The position numbers and the translations under genes were made by a program. From Sphaerothrix epifaneia (lineage in GTDB: Bacteria; Cyanobacteriota; Cyanobacteriia; Phormidesmidales; Phormidesmidaceae): 64,000 bases of DNA. Shown in pieces: positions 27,385 through 37,005 of this stretch (the stretch's first letter is position 1; each line of letters opens with the position of its first letter). Location of the stretch: assembly GCF_042788235.1 (NCBI RefSeq), contig NZ_JBHZOL010000100.1:15730-79729 (forward strand). The letters run 5' to 3'. The notes beneath the pieces are model-generated. The model searched no databases, was not told where the DNA came from, and worked only from the letters and a program-made list of their open reading frames with translations.

Positions 27385-27975
27385 CTAAAAGCGAGAACCG
27401 GGCTGCTGCAAAAAGGCGAGTTCTGCGGCAGTGCTATCGCGCCCTAAAATGGCATTGCGATGGGGAAAGCGGCCAAAGCGGGCAATCACCTCGCGGTGGC
27501 GATAGGCATAATCTAGGGTTGATTGTAGATCAGGGGCTTGCTGCACTAAGGCTTCAAATAGCGCCACAGATTGGTTTTGATGCTCTAGGTTTTCGCTGTG
27601 TTCAAAGGGCAAATAGAGAAACAGTCGCTCAACGGGTAGCAAAGGGCGATCGCTTCCTTGAGCGATCGCCGACTGAGCGGTAGAAAGCGCCAGGGCATCG
27701 GTCGCAAAACTCTGAGGCGTACCGCGAAACATATGGCGAGGAAACTGATCGAACAATATCACCAGCGCCAGCGTTCCTTGAGGTGTTTGCCTCCAGTTTT
27801 GATAGGTGCCTTGACGAGCCTGTTCGTAGCTAGCTAGAAACTGCTGCCGCACCTGCTGATCAAAGGCAGCCTGTTTTTGAAACCAGATGCGCCGCTGCTG
27901 ACCGTAGTCGCTGTCCGGATCAGCAGGGTTGCCAAACCAAAAATTCAAGATGTCAACGGCAGGAGTGGCGTTCAT
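27385..27975 (-). CDS. DUF924 family protein
   Basis: 196 residues. It matches the DUF924 pattern: ILNFWFG at the start, RIWFQKQAAFDQQV, LALVILFDQFPRHMFRGTPQSFATD, FLYLPFEHSENLEHQ and FGRFPHRNAILGR. These conserved proteins have an alpha-helical TPR-like fold with no established enzymatic activity. Convergent with the aldo/keto reductase gene (28 bp apart) and upstream of nothing obvious in function. Confidence 0.88.
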   Translation of the reverse strand: MNATPAVDILNFWFGNPADPDSDYGQQRRIWFQKQAAFDQQVRQQFLASYEQARQGTYQNWRQTPQGTLALVILFDQFPRHMFRGTPQSFATDALALSTAQSAIAQGSDRPLLPVERLFLYLPFEHSENLEHQNQSVALFEALVQQAPDLQSTLDYAYRHREVIARFGRFPHRNAILGRDSTAAELAFLQQPGSRF

Positions 27976-28013
27976 GTCTAAAGGCGGAAATTTACCGTTA
28001 GCCCTTCTCTAGC

Positions 28014-28760
28014 TTATGCAGGTTTGCGAGCAATAAAGGCACGGTGATGGGGCGGTAGCTGAAAGGTGCCGTAGCTATCTGCTAGGGTGACGACAAAGCC
28101 AACTGCTGCTAACCAGTCTTTAATGGCGCTGCTGGGGTAAAGACGCTGGTAGTGAATTTCTTCATCCCGCCGATACGCTTCCCCGACTTGCCGAAAGGTA
28201 ATGATCCGTCGCTTCAGCAGCGTTTGGGCTTGGTTTTGTATTTTTTCGAATAGCACTAGCCAATCTTCCCCTTCTCTAAATCCCTGCACAGGCTGAGTCT
28301 CTGCTGGCGGATTGGCTTCTAGCAAATCAAAAATTAGAAAACCCTCGGCACACAGCGCTGCATACACCCGCCGAAAAAAGTCCTGTAGCGTTTGAGCGTC
28401 GTTGTCAGGGTCGAAGCAGTAGTTAAGGCACTCGCCAATGGCGATCGCGGCTCGACAGGGTCGCAACTCAACTTTAAACAGCGAATCAACTTTAAAGGTC
28501 GCTTGGGGGACTCGCTGGCGGGCGATCGCAATCATCGCCGCAGAGATATCTACTCCCATTACCTTGTACCCCGCAGCCACCAAAGCCTGGGTTGACAGGC
28601 CACTGCCACAGCCTAGATCCAGCACCCAATCTCCCGGCACTTGAACAGATTTGAGGATTGTTAAAATCTCTGGAATTGACTGCAGCACATAGCGATCGAA
28701 CCCGACATCGTGAATATAGGCAAGATCTTCGCGATAAGCATCAGCTAAGCCAGAATTCAT
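28014..28760 (-). CDS. class I SAM-dependent methyltransferase
   Basis: 248 residues. Motif I VLDLGCGSGLSTQALVAAGY binds S-adenosylmethionine, with VMGVDISAAMI (acidic loop), and FLIFDLLEAN after strand 4. The substrate cannot be named. The 5' flank to the divergent symporter gene is 225 bp without other features. Possibly in one unit with the DUF924 gene 38 bp downstream. Confidence 0.82.
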   Translation of the reverse strand: MNSGLADAYREDLAYIHDVGFDRYVLQSIPEILTILKSVQVPGDWVLDLGCGSGLSTQALVAAGYKVMGVDISAAMIAIARQRVPQATFKVDSLFKVELRPCRAAIAIGECLNYCFDPDNDAQTLQDFFRRVYAALCAEGFLIFDLLEANPPAETQPVQGFREGEDWLVLFEKIQNQAQTLLKRRIITFRQVGEAYRRDEEIHYQRLYPSSAIKDWLAAVGFVVTLADSYGTFQLPPHHRAFIARKPA

Positions 28761-28985
28761 AGCCGCTAGTCTCTAGCTTCCAAACCACTTTTCTATTAAA
28801 AACGATGGGCTGGTCAAGTAGCTAACTAGGCCAACCTGGGTGAAAACGTCCCTTTAAATACAGCTTGACTCGGTCGCTTTCTTTAACTTGTTTTTATGCT
28901 GACGAGTCTGCTCAGTTTAAAGCGCAAGAGGTCGTAGTCAGAGAAGGCTCCTTTGCGCTGGGGCTGAAGCGTAAAAAGGGGGATT

Positions 28986-30479
28986 ATGGGCGACAAAGTG
29001 CTTTTTTGGGGCGTTTTACTTTTTCTGTTTGCCACCCTAGGGGTAGGGGTTTGGGCCGCTAAACAGATTAAAGGCGACAGTGTCAACTACCTAGTTGCAG
29101 GGCGCGGTTTAGTGTTGCCCTTGGCGGCAGCAACGCTGATGGCACAATCGGTAGATTCAAATGCAACGCTAGGCAATACCGATTTGGCGGCTGAATTTGG
29201 CTTTTGGGCAGGTGCATCGCTGCCCGTTGGTCTAGCGCTGTGTTTGTTTTTAACGGCGCTGTTTTTTGCCAAGCCTTTAAACCGGATGGGGCTAATTACT
29301 TTACCCGACTTTTACCGGGTGAAATATGGACGCATCACTGAATTTGTCGCCTCTATTGTGATGGTGCTGAGCTTTTCGTTTTTGCTGGCAGGCAACCTGG
29401 TCGCAGGCGGCTATTTGTTTCAAGCCTTTTTAGGCACCAGCTACTTAGCAGGGGTGATGCTAATTGCCACGGTGGTTTTTATCTACACGGCTAGCGGTGG
29501 CTTATTTGCTGTGGCCTATACCGATGCTATTCAAGTGTTGATTGCCCTGGTTGGCTCACTCTTATTGTTTGCCTTTCTAGGTACTACCTTTGGGCTAGAC
29601 ATGCCTCCCGGTATGGGGCCGTTGGCGTTTGAGCAGCTTACCAACCCCGCTTCCGGTGCTTTGATCAACTGGGCAACGTTGCTGGCTTTGGGTTTGGGCG
29701 ATATCGTCGCTATTGATTTTATGGCGCGTGTCTTTGCTGCAGATAGCCCTGAAACGGCTCAGAGAGCTTGCTTTATTGGTTCTTTCGGCACGTTGCTAAT
29801 TGGTGTACCTTTTTCGATCATGGCGCTTTCAGCCCCGCGTATTTTGGAGCAAGCAGGCATCACGCCCGATGGGCCGTTGCTGTATGCGCTATTGCAGGGG
29901 GTGGTGCCGCCTGTTTTAGGCTTACTGGTTATTGCCGCCATTCTTTCTGCTTCGCTTTCAACGGCAGATGGTGCCATTTTGGGGACATCTTCAGTCATGG
30001 CTCACAATGTTTTGGGCATTCGTCATGACGACCATCATGCTGAGGGAGATAAGCTGCTATTGCTGACGCGAGTTATGGCAGTCGTGGTTACGCTGCTCGG
30101 CGTTTTCTTTGCCTTGCGGGTACCGCAAACAGGGGTTTTGCTGCTGCTGGCTTTTGATATGGGGTTTGCGGGCTTATTAGTTCCTTTAGCGGGGGGATTA
30201 TTTTGGCCCAAAGCAACGCGTGAAGGGGCTTTGGCCTGCATTGTTTTAGGTTCAATCACCCGTCTGACTCTGTTTGCGCTGATGCCCACCACATTTGGCA
30301 TTGAAAATACGCTGTTTTATCTTCCCAATTCGCTGTTTACCGCAGAGTTTGATGGCATTCCTACCTTGCTCAGTCCGCTGATTGGGCTGGTTGCGTTTGT
30401 CGTTATTTCCCACCTAACGTACAAAGGGGCAACAGCTACAGCAGATGTGCCTGAACGCCAGCTTCAGCAACTTAGCTAG
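28986..30479 (+). CDS. sodium:solute symporter (SSS family)
   Basis: 497 residues with about 13 membrane helices. Family marks: YLVAGRGLVLPLAAATLMAQ in helix 1, the sequence AAILSASLSTADGAILGTSS in helix 8 with the Ser/Thr pair of the Na2 sodium site, and LPDFYRVKYGRITEF. SSS carriers co-transport Na+ with sugars, amino acids, carboxylates, urea or vitamins; this one cannot be assigned to a substrate. GTAAAAAGGGGG precedes the ATG (loose Shine-Dalgarno). Followed by a dispersed repeat, then the convergent flavin reductase gene. Confidence 0.85.
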   Translation: MGDKVLFWGVLLFLFATLGVGVWAAKQIKGDSVNYLVAGRGLVLPLAAATLMAQSVDSNATLGNTDLAAEFGFWAGASLPVGLALCLFLTALFFAKPLNRMGLITLPDFYRVKYGRITEFVASIVMVLSFSFLLAGNLVAGGYLFQAFLGTSYLAGVMLIATVVFIYTASGGLFAVAYTDAIQVLIALVGSLLLFAFLGTTFGLDMPPGMGPLAFEQLTNPASGALINWATLLALGLGDIVAIDFMARVFAADSPETAQRACFIGSFGTLLIGVPFSIMALSAPRILEQAGITPDGPLLYALLQGVVPPVLGLLVIAAILSASLSTADGAILGTSSVMAHNVLGIRHDDHHAEGDKLLLLTRVMAVVVTLLGVFFALRVPQTGVLLLLAFDMGFAGLLVPLAGGLFWPKATREGALACIVLGSITRLTLFALMPTTFGIENTLFYLPNSLFTAEFDGIPTLLSPLIGLVAFVVISHLTYKGATATADVPERQLQQLS

Positions 30480-30574
30480 GCGTCTGTATAATAGTTAATT
30501 CAGCCACTATGTCTGAGTCAATTTTGTTAGGGATGCTGCTTTGGTGCAACGCTTGGCAGCATCTCTGGGCTATC

Positions 30575-30671
30575 ATCGCGGTGGCTACCAGCGTTGAGAG
30601 CCTTCAATGGCTGCCAGCCGCTGACAGAACAGCTTTCTTTCTGCCCTCAGCCTTCTGTCTTTGGCTGTATT
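30575..30671 (+). repeat. dispersed intergenic repeat, copy A (fullest)
   Basis: About 97 bp reading GGTGGCTACCAGCGTTGAGA, then the core GCTGCCAGCCGCTGACAGAA, then CTTTCTTTCTGCCCTCAGCC and TTCTGTCTTTGGCTGTA. It aligns over its whole length with copy B at 58143-58236. Sits in the gap after the symporter and touches the stop of the flavin reductase gene. Confidence 0.65.
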
Positions 30672-31305
30672 AGCTGGGTCTTTCTAGACAAACTTTTTCG
30701 CCAATTTTGGCATATTCAACCGGGCCACCCATGCGGGTGATAGGCTGCATCTTCACAGTATCGACTAAGCCCAAGTCATCTCGATACAGATCTGGTCGAA
30801 TATGAAATCGCAGCACCTCTCCGAGAACCATGACGTTTGTTGCCCCTTCTACGGGTACCAACTGAGTAACTTTGCACTCCATGGCCACGGTTGCGGCGGC
30901 TACTCTGGGGGGGCGCACATCTACTGAGGCAACCGCTTTTAGCTGGGTTTGCTCAAACTCATTAACGCCGTAGGGCCATTCAGTCGCCGTTTTCACCATT
31001 GCTGCGGCTAAGGACTCATCGGCAACGTGGCAAACAAATTCAGGGATAGCTTTAACGTTGCGCAGCGTGTCTTTTTCCTGCGGCGATCGCCGTCGATAGG
31101 CAACCGAAAACATAATGGTGGGCGGAAATCCAGCAACGGCATTAAAAAAAGAATAGGGCGCTAGATTGGGAATTCCCTCAGCGCTGAGGGTGGAAACCCA
31201 GGCAATGGGGCGGGGAGCCACCACGCTGGTGAGTAAGTGGTAAGGCGCTGGCTCCTCCATTTCGGCAGGAACAAACGAAAGCATGGCAGGCTGTGCCGAA
31301 GTCAT
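30670..31305 (-). CDS. flavin reductase family protein (FMN-binding)
   Basis: 211 residues from ATG at 31305 (MTSAQPAMLSF); a GTG at 31362 would add 19 residues. The FMN-binding split-barrel is shown by VAPRPIAWVSTLSAEGIPNL, APYSFFNAVAGFPPTIMFSV and KDTLRNVKAIPEFVCHVADE. Members reduce flavin for monooxygenases or bind FMN without reducing it. No partner oxygenase is adjacent, so its role is open. A GGTGA sits about 8 bases before the chosen ATG. Confidence 0.82.
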   Translation of the reverse strand: MTSAQPAMLSFVPAEMEEPAPYHLLTSVVAPRPIAWVSTLSAEGIPNLAPYSFFNAVAGFPPTIMFSVAYRRRSPQEKDTLRNVKAIPEFVCHVADESLAAAMVKTATEWPYGVNEFEQTQLKAVASVDVRPPRVAAATVAMECKVTQLVPVEGATNVMVLGEVLRFHIRPDLYRDDLGLVDTVKMQPITRMGGPVEYAKIGEKVCLERPS

Positions 31306-31442
31306 GGGCAAATCACCAGAAGCGAGATTGGCAAAATTAAGCCGCAAAGGCAGGACGGACACTGTACCCTAAAGGGCTGCGCCATCTAAAGACAGTGCCC
31401 GCCTGCTTAATTTCAGCATTGAGTGCTGAGGTCTGCGCTCTG

Positions 31443-32276
31443 TTATAAGGCTGATTCTGGTAGCTCTGGCGGCTCAGCATCAAACCATTTACGGTAAATT
31501 TCAGCGTAGGTACCGTTTTCAATCAGGGTGCCAAGAGCTTCGTTGACAGCCTCTACATTTTCAGAGTCGCTGGGCAGGGCGATGCCATAAAACTCTTCTG
31601 TAAGCAGTTCGCCGACCACTTCTAGTCCTTGGAGGTTGCCAGAGGCGATCGCATCTAAGGTTACAGGTGCATCGTTGATGACGGCGTCAACATTGCCGTT
31701 TGCCAGTTCTTGTAGCGCTAGCGGTGCGGAGTCGAAAGTTGTAATCGTAGCGCCCGGAATTTCGGCGGCTTTTTCAGCCCCGGTGGTGCCAATTTGCACC
31801 GCAATTCTTTTGTTTTCTAAATCTTCTAGCGAGGCGACCGCTTCGGGGGCGTCTTCACGGACGGCGATCGCCAGCCCTGCAACAAAGTAAGGTCGCGAGA
31901 AATCAACCGTTTCTTCGCGTTCCTGGGTGATGGTAATTGCGCTAATGGCAGCATCTACCGTGCCTGCCTGCAAAGCGGGGATAATGCCGTCAAAGGGCAA
32001 ACTTTCAAACTCCACCGTCAGTCCGGCTTCTTCGCCAATGGCTGTCATCAGGTCAATGTCAAAGCCTTCTAGATCCCCTGAGGCGGACTGAGATTCAAAG
32101 GGCGGAAAAGCGGGTTCTGTGGCTACGCGCAGGGTGCCGCCAGCACTGTCACTGGTAGCGTCCCCCGCCTCACTGGTAGTTGGTTCACTCCCGCCACCAC
32201 AGGCTGCTAAGACCAGAGATGCACTCAGCCCTAGCGCAAATCCTTTGACAAAGCGAGATCGGCTGATATTCAACAT
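31443..32276 (-). CDS. amino-acid ABC transporter substrate-binding lipoprotein
   Basis: 277 residues. Signal peptide ending in the lipobox LAAC (LSASLVLAACGGG), followed by an acidic linker and an SBP_bac_3 domain: LRVATEPAFPPFESQSASGD, LEGFDIDLMTAIGEEAGL, LQAGTVDAAISAITITQERE and RKWFD at the end. Such proteins bind polar amino acids (Gln, Arg, His types) in the periplasm. Divergent from an ATPase gene of the matching transporter class, 249 bp away. No permease gene lies next to either. Confidence 0.88.
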   Translation of the reverse strand: MLNISRSRFVKGFALGLSASLVLAACGGGSEPTTSEAGDATSDSAGGTLRVATEPAFPPFESQSASGDLEGFDIDLMTAIGEEAGLTVEFESLPFDGIIPALQAGTVDAAISAITITQEREETVDFSRPYFVAGLAIAVREDAPEAVASLEDLENKRIAVQIGTTGAEKAAEIPGATITTFDSAPLALQELANGNVDAVINDAPVTLDAIASGNLQGLEVVGELLTEEFYGIALPSDSENVEAVNEALGTLIENGTYAEIYRKWFDAEPPELPESAL

Positions 32277-32525
32277 GGATTTTGTCTAAGTCTCCTCACC
32301 GTTAAGTTTTGGTTAAGTAAGCATTCTAAACGCGATCGCCCTTAATGTCCTATCGCGTTCTTGCGATCGGATGCAGCCAGCTAGCATACAGAAGCCATGA
32401 TTTAAGCCAATTTCCAGACGATAAGTATCACAGTCGTTAACGCAAATACGGTATGAGGGTAATCAGGGTGCTATGCTAGCTGCCAGCTTATTGCGAGTGC
32501 CTATTTTTTCGAGGATGCTGACGCT

Positions 32526-33290
32526 ATGCCCAATGATATGCCAGCCATTTTGTTCCGCAATTTAGAAAAATATTATGGATCGCTACACGTACTGAGGGGT
32601 ATTAGCGGGCAAATTCACAAGGGCGAAGTGGTGGCGATTATTGGGTCTTCGGGCTGTGGCAAAAGTACGCTGTTGCGCTGCTTTAATCGGCTAGAGCAAA
32701 TCAACGGTGGCCAGCTAGTTGTCAACGGTATTGATCTATCTAAGTCTGACCTCAGCCGCAAATACCTGCTAGAGCTACGAGCCAAGGTGGGCATGGTATT
32801 TCAGCAGTTCAATTTGTTTCCTCACATGAGCGTGATTGACAATCTTTCGTTAGCGCCGCGCAAGGTGTTAGGCAAGTCTAAGAGGGAAAGTCGAGAAACT
32901 GCTGAATTTTACTTAGACAAAGTGGGTCTGTCAGAAAAAGCCAGAGTCTTTCCTGACCAGCTCTCAGGCGGGCAAAAACAGCGGGTGGCGATCGCCCGTT
33001 CGCTCTGTATGCAACCTGAAATTATGCTGTTTGACGAGCCAACGAGCGCCCTCGATCCAGAACTGGTGGGCGAAGTTTTGCTGGTGATGAAGCAACTGGC
33101 CGAAGAAGGCATGACAATGGTTGTCGTTACCCACGAAATGCACTTTGCCAAAGGCGTTGCTAACCGGGTCTTTTTTCTCAACAAAGGCCAGGTTGAAGAA
33201 GAAGGCAATGCTCGCGAAGTGTTGAGCAATCCTAAAAGCGATCGCCTGCAAGCCTTTCTCAGCCGCATGAGTATGGCCGAAGTGGGTTAG
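32526..33290 (+). CDS. polar amino-acid ABC transporter ATP-binding protein
   Basis: 254 residues. Walker A GSSGCGKST, Q-loop VFQQFNLFPHMSV, signature LSGGQKQRVAIARSL, Walker B IMLFDEPTSALDPE and switch His THEMHF. The FNLFPHM Q-loop and ALDPELVGEVL are typical of the GlnQ/HisP/ArtP class. It should energise import of polar amino acids together with the divergent binding lipoprotein, but a membrane subunit is not encoded here. Convergent with the antiporter gene, 6 bp apart. Confidence 0.9.
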   Translation: MPNDMPAILFRNLEKYYGSLHVLRGISGQIHKGEVVAIIGSSGCGKSTLLRCFNRLEQINGGQLVVNGIDLSKSDLSRKYLLELRAKVGMVFQQFNLFPHMSVIDNLSLAPRKVLGKSKRESRETAEFYLDKVGLSEKARVFPDQLSGGQKQRVAIARSLCMQPEIMLFDEPTSALDPELVGEVLLVMKQLAEEGMTMVVVTHEMHFAKGVANRVFFLNKGQVEEEGNAREVLSNPKSDRLQAFLSRMSMAEVG

Positions 33291-33296
33291 GCTGGC

Positions 33297-35306
33297 TTAG
33301 CTAGGGGTTGATTCGGGTTCTAGCGGTGGCTGGCTGGCTGCTTTTTGACCCGCCCCGTTGTTGTCTGGGCTGGGTGGAGTGGCTTCACCCGGTGGTGGCG
33401 GCGGTGGCGGATTGGCAATGGGTTGGGGCATGGGCACTTCTTCCACCGCAGGCAATCGCTCAATGGTGAGTTCTTGGCTAATACCGCCAGAGAGCCGTTT
33501 TAGCAGCTTTGGCTTGGGATCATGGAGTAAATAAATAATGCGATCGCCTGCTTGCCAGTCATCATTGGCTGCTACGAGCTGTAGCTTTTCATCTCGAATA
33601 ATCAGCAAAGGCACCAGTTCGCCACTGCGCACCAGTGCTTTTAAGTGTGCCTGCTGAAACAAAAAGCCGTCCTGCCGCAAGCAGGTTTCGCCCAGCTTCA
33701 CCGCCCCATCTTTAAGATAAGTATTCCAGGCTTTAATCGGCAGCTCTGTCACCAGCGCATGTTTTACCTTCGCGGTGGCACCATTGTCTTCTTGCGCTTT
33801 GTTCGTGCTGGGAAATACCGCCATCACCCGTGGTGGTTGAAACTCCTCCATCGCCCGCAGCGCTACAACCGCATTGACCTCCCCGTTATTGGTCATTGCC
33901 ACAAATGTTCCGGCAGAGTCTAAGCCAGCTTCCTCCAGCACATCTGCATCTAAGGCGCTGCTGCTAAAAACGGTAAAGCTGGCCTGCCGCGCCTGTTCAC
34001 AGGCATCGGCATCAGTATCGATTAAAACAACCGATTCGCCATAGTCGCGAAATAGCCGAGCCACTAGCAAACTCAGTGGATTGCAGCCAACAATGACCGC
34101 TCCCTGCGCCTGGGTTGAGGTAATGCGCAGGAGCCGCGCAAACCAACCTGCCGTAATCCCCTGTACCAGTACCGTCATCAAAATTGTCAAGAAAACCAGC
34201 GCTTTAATGGCATCTCCCCCGTTGATGCCCCGCTCCGTTAAAAGAATGGCAAACAACGAAGCCACAGAGGCCGAAACAATACCGCGCGGTGCGACCCAGC
34301 TCAAAAAAATCTTTTGGCGCAAATTCAGGTCACTATTCCAGGTACACAGCACAATGTTGACCGGGCGCACGACCACCATCAGCGTCACCACTGTAAAAAC
34401 CGCTCCTTGGCCGAGGGCAAAAACGCTGGCAATAGAAAGATCGGCGGCTAGCAAAACAAACAAAACCGATACCGCTAGAATCGTTAGCTGCCCCTTAAAT
34501 CGCCGCAGGAGGCGTTCGTCGGGTACCGAGAGGGCGCGAACGACAATTCCAGCAACCACGGTAGCCATCAAGCCAGATTCATCGCGAATAGATTGGGCTA
34601 AGCCAAACAATCCCCACAGACCCGCCAAAACCACCAGGTTACGCAGTTCTTCCGTTAAAAAATTGGCTCGTTTTAGGAAAATACCCAGTAGCGAACCGCC
34701 TAAAGCGCCAATCAGTGCGCCAATTCCTAGTCTCGCCAGCAGACCGCTCACCACGGCCAGCGGGTCGGCATCGCCGTTAAGAATAATATCTAAAACGACA
34801 ACGGCCAAAATAGCGCCGACTGGATCAATGAGAACCCCTTCACCTTCTAGGAGGGTGGCTACTTTGCGATCGACCTGTACCTGCCTGAGCAAAGGGTTGA
34901 TGACCGTTGGCCCGGTGACAACCACCAAAGAGGCATAGAGAAACGCAATTGGCCAAGGGAACTCACTCAACCAGTGAGCCGCCATCCCACCGCCAATGAG
35001 CGTAATGAAAATACCGAAAGTAACCAGATTTCGCAAGCTGCCGGAAACCCGCCCCAAATCTTTCAGTTCGAGGCTAAGGCCACCTTCAAACAGCACCAAA
35101 GCCACACTAAGGGCAACAATCACCTCTAAGCCGACGCCTAGCAGTTCAGGGTGGATGACGCCAAAGCCGTCACGCCCTAACAAGATGCCAAAGGCCAGCA
35201 GAAAAATAATGCTCGGCACTTTAAGCCGCTCTGCAATCACCTGAGCACTAATGCCCGCTAGAACGGTTAATACAATCTGGAGCGTAATCTCAAAAGGAGT
35301 ATCCAT
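33297..35306 (-). CDS. CPA1-type cation:proton antiporter with TrkA-N and TrkA-C domains
   Basis: 669 residues. About 12-13 membrane helices with NhaP-like motifs VVVTGPTVINPLL and LIDPVGAILAV (the conserved Asp). A TrkA-N Rossmann-like domain follows (about 395-510: AVIVGCNPLSLLVARLFRDY, VVLIDTDADACEQA), then a TrkA-C domain (about 545-605) and a Pro-rich C-terminal tail (NPPPPPPPGEATPP). This resembles the Na+(K+)/H+ antiporters with regulatory ligand-gated domains, acting in pH and salt homeostasis at the inner or thylakoid membrane. The exact cation is not known. Confidence 0.88.
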   Translation of the reverse strand: MDTPFEITLQIVLTVLAGISAQVIAERLKVPSIIFLLAFGILLGRDGFGVIHPELLGVGLEVIVALSVALVLFEGGLSLELKDLGRVSGSLRNLVTFGIFITLIGGGMAAHWLSEFPWPIAFLYASLVVVTGPTVINPLLRQVQVDRKVATLLEGEGVLIDPVGAILAVVVLDIILNGDADPLAVVSGLLARLGIGALIGALGGSLLGIFLKRANFLTEELRNLVVLAGLWGLFGLAQSIRDESGLMATVVAGIVVRALSVPDERLLRRFKGQLTILAVSVLFVLLAADLSIASVFALGQGAVFTVVTLMVVVRPVNIVLCTWNSDLNLRQKIFLSWVAPRGIVSASVASLFAILLTERGINGGDAIKALVFLTILMTVLVQGITAGWFARLLRITSTQAQGAVIVGCNPLSLLVARLFRDYGESVVLIDTDADACEQARQASFTVFSSSALDADVLEEAGLDSAGTFVAMTNNGEVNAVVALRAMEEFQPPRVMAVFPSTNKAQEDNGATAKVKHALVTELPIKAWNTYLKDGAVKLGETCLRQDGFLFQQAHLKALVRSGELVPLLIIRDEKLQLVAANDDWQAGDRIIYLLHDPKPKLLKRLSGGISQELTIERLPAVEEVPMPQPIANPPPPPPPGEATPPSPDNNGAGQKAASQPPLEPESTPS

Positions 35307-35794
35307 AGACGTCTCAGCAGGTGACAGCTACGGTTTCTACTCGGAACCCGCTCGGCAAAGCTCGATTCGCGCACCCAAACCTCGAAGCCAGTTGTTTAAG
35401 GGTCGGATCACTCTTGCAAGATGACAAAATGCTTCACTCCCCAGGGTAACGCGTCTAGTTCAGATGACAACGGTGTACCCTGAGCAAGCCACTCTACAGG
35501 ACAGTCTTGCTAGTATACCACCGCAAATTGACCTCCTTGGCTAGCCGATGGCTGAAACAGCGATGGTGGCTAGATAAGGCCGCAATTGTAGCTAGAGTTA
35601 AAAATAGAAGGCTTGGGGGCAGAGGGCAGAAGGAAAACTTGTCTGTCAACGGCTCAATGCTTGGGGCTACTGCTACACATGCCAGGTTTTGTGTGTTGGC
35701 CAATGGTTGATCGGTGGTTGATCGGTGGTTGGCTATTGTCGCTACCTGGATTTTCTAGATTCACTAGCGGGCTGCTCAAGGGTAAGCGATTTTG
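35307..35794. other. 488 bp gap between antiporter and mltA
   Basis: Holds a minus-strand copy of the dispersed repeat (35595-35674) and a short tandem repeat of about 11 bp near 35705-35733 (GGTTGATCGGT twice, then GGTTGG). No convincing gene; small open frames on both strands have no family look. Confidence 0.5.
35595..35674 (-). repeat. dispersed intergenic repeat, copy E
   Basis: Read on the minus strand: GCCGTTGACAGACAAGTTTT, then CCTTCTGCCCTCTGC and AAGCCTTCTATTTTTAAC. It matches the core and 3' half of copies A and B, with an added CTGCCCCC segment. Confidence 0.5.
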
Positions 35795-36982
35795 CTAGTT
35801 TTCTTTGAGAAGCAAATAGTAGAGTTGTCCTGAGGTGTTGATGAGTCCGGCGCGATCGCCCGCTGCTGCACCACTACCCATAAACAAATCAACCCGCCCT
35901 GGCCCTCGAATAGCGCCGCCAGTGTCTTGATCGAGTACATAGCGACTGACCGTTTCTGCGACCCAGGTGCCATCGGGCTGCGATACCGGCAGGGCTACGT
36001 TGATTAAGGCTAAAGCTCCAGGTGGCATGAGTGTTTTGTCTGTGGCAATCGAGCGGCCAGCCGTTACCGGAACTGAAAGGGTGCCAATAGGAGGCGAACC
36101 ATAGGTTTCTCGAAAAAAGACAAAGCGCTGATTGCGCGGTAGGTACACATCTAAATCAGCCGGAAACTGACGAAAATAGTCGATTAAAACGGGTAGTGTC
36201 AGGTCTGCTTCAGCGATTTTGCCAGCGTCGATCAAGCTGCGGCCTATGCTGGTGTAGTTGTATTCTGTTCGTCCGGCATAGCCAACGCTCATTTGGGTGC
36301 CGTCCGTTAGCTCTAGCCGCGCTGAACCTTGCACCTGAATTAAAAAAGCCTGTAGGCGATCGCGTAGCCACACCAGTTCTAAGCCTCTCAGTCGCCCTTG
36401 GTTGCTTTGTAACGCGTCGTTGCCTTCTAGCTCAGTCCGGGTAGGATGCGGCAGCGGCCAGCTTTCTAAATCCGGTGGCCGTCGATAAAGCGGATAGCGA
36501 TATTCATCAGTGCGGACGCGGCTAGCCGGGTAGGACGGTTCAAAGTAACCTGTAAAGTCCACCGTTCCAGCGCCATCGTGCCCCACAGCTTGATACAGCG
36601 TAAATTCGCGTTCGACAGCCGCTTTCAATGCCGCAGGGGTAGGGCTAGTGCGAACTAACTGACGGAAACGTCTAAGACTGCGCTGAACGCGATCGCGGCT
36701 GATAGGAGCCACCGGATATTGGGCATATGCTGCCGCCGCCTGAGGCGTAGCCAAATAGTGCAGGCTATGATCAATCGCTGCTAAAAGCGATCGCCAATCT
36801 GCCGCCGTCTGTTCGCTGCCCCAAAGCTCAGCATCGTACCCTAGCGGCGCAACTGCTATAGCTTGAGCGGCTGCAAAAGTGATGGGGCGGAGCGGCAGAG
36901 TCGCTAGGCTAGGACTTACTGACAAGCCAATCACTAGCCCAGCGCTAATTAAAAACCAAGCAAGGGATTTTAGATACTGCAA
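35795..36982 (-). CDS. mltA: murein transglycosylase A (MltA)
   Basis: 395 residues. Signal peptide at the N terminus (SLAWFLISAGLVIGLSVSPSLA), an MltA domain (VDFTGYFEPSYPASRVRTDE, IQVQGSARLEL, VGYAGRTEYNYTSIGRSLID) and a 3D domain at the end with the catalytic Asp in VDLFMGSG (after DQDTGGAIRGPGR). MltA cleaves the beta-1,4 link between N-acetylmuramate and N-acetylglucosamine in peptidoglycan with formation of 1,6-anhydromuramate. It should act in the periplasm. No lipobox is seen, so it is probably soluble or anchored by the signal. Followed by a 24 bp gap to a conserved small gene on the same strand. Confidence 0.92.
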   Translation of the reverse strand: MQYLKSLAWFLISAGLVIGLSVSPSLATLPLRPITFAAAQAIAVAPLGYDAELWGSEQTAADWRSLLAAIDHSLHYLATPQAAAAYAQYPVAPISRDRVQRSLRRFRQLVRTSPTPAALKAAVEREFTLYQAVGHDGAGTVDFTGYFEPSYPASRVRTDEYRYPLYRRPPDLESWPLPHPTRTELEGNDALQSNQGRLRGLELVWLRDRLQAFLIQVQGSARLELTDGTQMSVGYAGRTEYNYTSIGRSLIDAGKIAEADLTLPVLIDYFRQFPADLDVYLPRNQRFVFFRETYGSPPIGTLSVPVTAGRSIATDKTLMPPGALALINVALPVSQPDGTWVAETVSRYVLDQDTGGAIRGPGRVDLFMGSGAAAGDRAGLINTSGQLYYLLLKEN

Positions 36983-37005
36983 TGCCTGAATCTCTAGACT
37001 TTGTC

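Noticed and set aside
34081..34938. Plus-strand open frame of 285 codons inside the antiporter gene
   Set aside because: It lies wholly opposite the well-supported CPA antiporter, has Thr/Ser/Arg-rich composition typical of antisense of membrane proteins, and shows no domain.
35705..35733. Short tandem GGTTGATCGGT repeat as a CRISPR or origin iteron
   Set aside because: Only two to three units of 11 bp without spacers or a replication gene nearby; most likely slippage.
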